Under the pieces are notes generated by a model that was not told the origin of the DNA, ran no database searches, and was given only the letters and a program-made list of their open reading frames with translations. The translations under genes were made by a program, and so were the position numbers. A stretch of 7,415 bases of DNA from Bacillota bacterium (GTDB lineage: Bacteria; Bacillota; Bacilli; Alicyclobacillales; SLC66), in NCBI GenBank assembly GCA_021846145.1, contig JAJZCJ010000163.1:1-7415 (forward strand), in the 5' to 3' direction. Shown here one piece after another: positions 5,517 to 7,415 of this stretch. Position 1 is the first letter of the stretch. The number at the start of each line of letters is the position of its first letter.

Positions 5517-6091
5517 TTTATCATAGCAGCAGCCTGCACTGGGAATTTTCGTACTAGCCACTCCAGCACTTTCAGCTGTTCAGATCCCGGAGCTCGTCTG
5601 ATCTGTACCAAGAGCTTGTCCGCTAAAGAACGCTCCAATGTGATATTTGCTGCACCTTCATTGCACACCGAACAAATAGCCCTCAAGTTATTTGGATCGT
5701 CGGAGCCTCCAAGAGATTTGTCAATAATATGTCCGATATGCAGCCGTGTCTTACGGGTTGAATCATACGGATGAACCTCGCCAGCAACCGCACCACACAT
5801 TTGGCAGGTAAATCCGTTTCGATCCAAGACAAAAGCACGTGTCTCCTTCGATATTCCTCTTTCAAAAGCAGGCAACGGCTTTAGATCCGCTAAAATATAT
5901 TGGCCTGGCCTGAGATCACTTCGATCATTATGAGTAAGAATATTCATTCCTTCCTCGTTTCGCAACTCGCGTACCCTACGCGCCCATTCACTTGTACCGG
6001 CAACTTCACGAAGAATTTCAGAATCTAACACATGCCCAACATGATCCGAAAAGTATTCTCTCAGCTTTTCCTTTGCACCTCGTTTACGCAT
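5498..6091 (-). CDS. HNH endonuclease, probable restriction enzyme of the R-M pair
   Basis: A 197-residue protein. The N-terminal part (about 1-70: LREYFSDHVGHVLDSEILRE, ARRVRELRNEEG, THNDRSDLRPGQYIL) resembles the helical head seen in HNH nucleases adjoining C5-methyltransferases. The nuclease domain spans about 86-150: RNGFTCQMCG with Cys96/Cys99, RLHIGHIIDKSLGG with the catalytic-type His121, NNLRAICSVCN with Asn135, Cys140, Cys143 and Asn144. The two Cys pairs would bind structural zinc. The residue just before His121 is Gly, where many HNH enzymes have Asp or another metal ligand; His118 is two before it. Start: ATG 6091 overlaps the methyltransferase TGA by one base (TGATG), implying translational coupling; a GTG at 6094 directly upstream is an alternative. 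The expected role is cleavage of unmethylated DNA at the site protected by the partner. The recognition sequence is unknown. Confidence 0.88.
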   Translation of the reverse strand: MRKRGAKEKLREYFSDHVGHVLDSEILREVAGTSEWARRVRELRNEEGMNILTHNDRSDLRPGQYILADLKPLPAFERGISKETRAFVLDRNGFTCQMCGAVAGEVHPYDSTRKTRLHIGHIIDKSLGGSDDPNNLRAICSVCNEGAANITLERSLADKLLVQIRRAPGSEQLKVLEWLVRKFPVQAAAMIKPNDNV

Positions 6092-7065
6092 CACCCAAAC
6101 ATCACTTCCTTATCTTCAACACCTACGTTGATACATCCCGCAATCGCTTCACCCACTGCGCGCGCAACTGGAGGTGGAAACGCATTTCCAACTTGACGAT
6201 ACGCTGGTGTTTTTCTACCACAGAAATACCAGTCATCAGGGAATCCTTGCAAAAGCGCTGCCATTTTCACAGTTAGCCTAGGCATGCCAATGAAATCAGG
6301 GCCAGGAGGTTCATCCGCTAAGCCATGCCCATCTACGCCTAAACCTGCCCATGCCTTTTTTGATCTTGTTGGCCCCAGATCAGGTCCCCCATGCTTTTTT
6401 GAACCACCTACTAAGGTAGGAGCAATATCTTTTGCTTGCATTCTCCATTCCTCAACTCCAGACCATCCCGACTTCGCCATTTCTCGATAAAGAACCTCAC
6501 CTATCGTGTGTGAACGAACTAAATGCGGTCTCGGCCATTCGAAAGATTCACTAAAGTCCTCTCGAATCGCAACAAATATAACTCGTGGTCTCAATTGTGG
6601 AACACCAAAATCACATGCATTGAAAAGTTTCCATTCAGTATGATATCGCACTCCATGCAGCTGGCTCATTTGTTCAGATATGTATTCTCGGTATTCGTCG
6701 AATTCCGGATCTAACAGACCCCGAACATTTTCAATCATCACAGCTTTAGGCAGACACTCCTGTGCCAAGCGAATCATTTCCGGAAACAAATCACGATCAT
6801 CTTTATCGCCTAATTGTTTCCCAGCGTGTGAAAAGGGTGGGCAGGGCACCCCACCTGCAAGAAGATCAATTCCCCTAAAATCATTCGCATGAAAATCGCG
6901 GACATCCATTTCAAGGACATTCCAATTAGGGCGGTTAACCCTTAACGTATCACAGGCATGATGGTCAATCTCTACCAATGCTTCATGACTAAATCCAGCC
7001 TGCTCCAAGCCAAGTGCTTGGCCACCCGCACCAGCACATATTTCGATTGAACGTAGTCTGTTCAT
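6091..7065 (-). CDS. DNA (cytosine-5-)-methyltransferase of a type II R-M system
   Basis: A 324-residue protein with the ordered C5-methyltransferase motifs. Motif I (AdoMet binding) is EICAGAGGQALGLEQAG at about 8-24; motif II-like VEIDHHAC follows at 31-38; motif IV is GGVPCPPFS (71-79) with the nucleophile Cys75; motif VI is ENV (112-114); motif VIII is QLRPRVIFVAI (157-167); a target-recognition region covers about 168-260, including PTLVGGSKKHGGPDLGPTR; motif IX contains RLT; motif X is QVGNAFPPPVA (291-301). It would methylate the C5 of cytosine in a specific duplex site using AdoMet, protecting host DNA from the HNH nuclease encoded next, whose start overlaps this stop. All catalytic motifs look intact. 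ATG 7065 is chosen: a G-rich site (GCGGGGG) lies 7 bases upstream and the protein then starts directly at motif I. A TTG at 7113 would add 16 untypical residues. No Vsr or controller gene is next to it. Confidence 0.95.
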   Translation of the reverse strand: MNRLRSIEICAGAGGQALGLEQAGFSHEALVEIDHHACDTLRVNRPNWNVLEMDVRDFHANDFRGIDLLAGGVPCPPFSHAGKQLGDKDDRDLFPEMIRLAQECLPKAVMIENVRGLLDPEFDEYREYISEQMSQLHGVRYHTEWKLFNACDFGVPQLRPRVIFVAIREDFSESFEWPRPHLVRSHTIGEVLYREMAKSGWSGVEEWRMQAKDIAPTLVGGSKKHGGPDLGPTRSKKAWAGLGVDGHGLADEPPGPDFIGMPRLTVKMAALLQGFPDDWYFCGRKTPAYRQVGNAFPPPVARAVGEAIAGCINVGVEDKEVMFG

Positions 7066-7170
7066 TTCGCTGCCCCCGCAAGTTATAGTTCCAAATTTCC
7101 TATGCACCAACAATCAGAACGTGTGTTCGCAAGTAGTATAACTCAATGAAATCAAAAAGGAAATATATCA

Positions 7171-7185
7171 AGGAGATAATCTCCT
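7171..7185. promoter_or_regulatory. 15-bp perfect dyad upstream of the R-M operon
   Basis: AGGAGAT at 7171-7177 and ATCTCCT at 7179-7185 are exact inverted repeats around one base, 106 bases upstream of the methyltransferase ATG in otherwise AT-rich DNA. It could be an operator for R-M control or a small hairpin. No regulator gene is in the window. Confidence 0.35.
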
Positions 7186-7241
7186 AGTTCTAGTTTAGTA
7201 TATTAGTTTCAGTCATAGTAAGTATAATATAAGATACAAGT

Positions 7242-7276
7242 AAAACCACCAAGACAATTATTTGTACTTGATGGTC
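7242..7276 (-). terminator. Terminator of the rRNA-tRNA-Val operon
   Basis: On the minus strand, ACCATCAAG (7275-7267) pairs with CTTGGTGGT (7253-7245) with one G-U pair, and the loop can extend the stem through ACAA/TTGT. A short run of four T's follows. It begins 17 bases past the tRNA CCA end. Confidence 0.7.
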
Positions 7277-7292
7277 TTTGCTCATTTTATTT

Positions 7293-7367
7293 TGGTGCGG
7301 CTGATAGGAATTGAACCTATGACCCCCACCGTGTCAAGGTGATGCTCTCCCCCTGAGCTACAGCCGC
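7293..7367 (-). tRNA. tRNA-Val (anticodon GAC), CCA encoded
   Basis: The 75-base minus-strand gene folds as a complete cloverleaf. The acceptor stem is a perfect 7-bp GCGGCTG/CAGCCGC with discriminator A and an encoded CCA. The D arm contains TAGCTCAGGGGGAGAGC. The anticodon arm is TCACC-TTGACAC-GGTGG with anticodon GAC, which reads GTC/GTT valine codons. The T arm is ATAGG-TTCAATT-CCTAT. It follows the 5S rRNA by about 5 bases, so it belongs to the distal end of an rRNA operon. Its 3' end is repeated at 5175-5197. Confidence 0.97.
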
Positions 7368-7372
7368 AAATT

Positions 7373-7415
7373 GCCTGGCAACGTCCTAGCCTCCCAGGAC
7401 CCTGCGGTCCAAGTA
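7373..7415 (-). rRNA. 5S ribosomal RNA, 3' end (truncated by window edge)
   Basis: Read on the minus strand, the last 43 bases carry the 3' part of 5S rRNA: GGACCGCAGGGTCC, then TGGGAGGCTAGGACGTTGCC and the terminal AGGC. This matches the conserved 'GGGAGAGTAGGACG(C/T)(T/C)GCCAGGC' ending of Firmicute 5S rRNA. The exact 3' end may differ by a base or two. The 5' part, and presumably 23S and 16S rRNA, lie right of the window. Confidence 0.88.

Larger units (their letters stand above)
5175..7314. mobile_element. Putative minimal R-M island integrated at tRNA-Val
   Basis: Direct repeats of the tRNA-Val 3' end bound this stretch (5175-5197 and 7292-7314). It lies downstream of the tRNA on the tRNA's own strand, the usual side for integrative islands, with the intact tRNA at the proximal end. 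Between the repeats are the methyltransferase and HNH endonuclease genes, one small ORF, and a terminator next to the tRNA. No integrase or excisionase is present, so if it is an island it is a non-autonomous or decayed one. Confidence 0.45.

Noticed and set aside
7066..7113. Upstream TTG start for the methyltransferase
   Set aside because: TTG is a weak start and the extra 16 residues precede motif I without similarity to the family. ATG 7065 has a G-rich site at a suitable distance.
7195..7230. TATAAT at 7223-7228 as a plus-strand promoter
   Set aside because: The region is very AT-rich, no -35 box fits, and no plus-strand gene follows; the next gene to the right is the minus-strand tRNA.
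1..7415. CRISPR array
   Set aside because: No set of regularly spaced repeats is present; the only clear repeats are the 33-bp pair and the tRNA-end pair.

Overview
The window looks like a piece of a spore-forming, low-to-medium GC Firmicute chromosome. The two pointers are a two-repeat CotX/CotV-type spore coat protein and a DoxD/DoxX-type membrane protein related to the small subunit of thiosulfate:quinone oxidoreductase. A genus near Alicyclobacillus or a related acid-tolerant bacillus would fit, but that is inference from gene content and no marker in the window is decisive.

Layout, left to right. (1) Positions 2-340 hold the C-terminal part of a class I (archaeal-type) fructose-bisphosphate aldolase, closed by a strong intrinsic terminator. 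(2) A DoxD/DoxX-like membrane protein (628-1236, +) and a two-TM sensor histidine kinase with a HisKA_3 domain (1305-2150, -) converge on a shared bidirectional terminator; no response regulator is present. (3) A CotX-like spore coat gene (2391-2798, +). (4) Two minus-strand genes, an FabG-like SDR reductase (2957-3712) and a Uma2/DUF820 family protein (3821-4378). The Uma2 gene is bracketed by a 33-bp imperfect direct repeat and has a 13-bp perfect hairpin at its 5' side, so it looks like cargo of a decayed mobile or duplicated unit. (5) A gene-poor, decaying stretch (about 4380-5480) that holds a frameshifted small gene (4802-5066, -) and a small signal-peptide-like ORF that also seems frame-broken. 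(6) A two-gene restriction-modification operon on the minus strand: a DNA cytosine-C5 methyltransferase (6091-7065) translationally coupled to an HNH endonuclease (5498-6091). (7) At the right edge, the end of an rRNA operon on the minus strand: the 5S rRNA 3' end, then tRNA-Val(GAC) with encoded CCA, then a terminator.

Most notable observation: the 3' end of tRNA-Val (7292-7314) recurs as a degraded direct copy at 5175-5197 (20 of 23 bases identical), in the orientation and on the side expected for integration into a tRNA 3' end. The copy is followed on the minus strand by an intrinsic terminator, as an rRNA-tRNA operon end would be. The roughly 2.1 kb between the copies holds the R-M pair and one small ORF. 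I read this as a minimal R-M island, or its remnant, inserted at tRNA-Val; there is no integrase inside it.

The genes do not form one pathway. The window joins housekeeping functions (glycolysis, rRNA/tRNA), sporulation and sulfur or redox membrane functions to an accessory region with defence genes and decayed elements.
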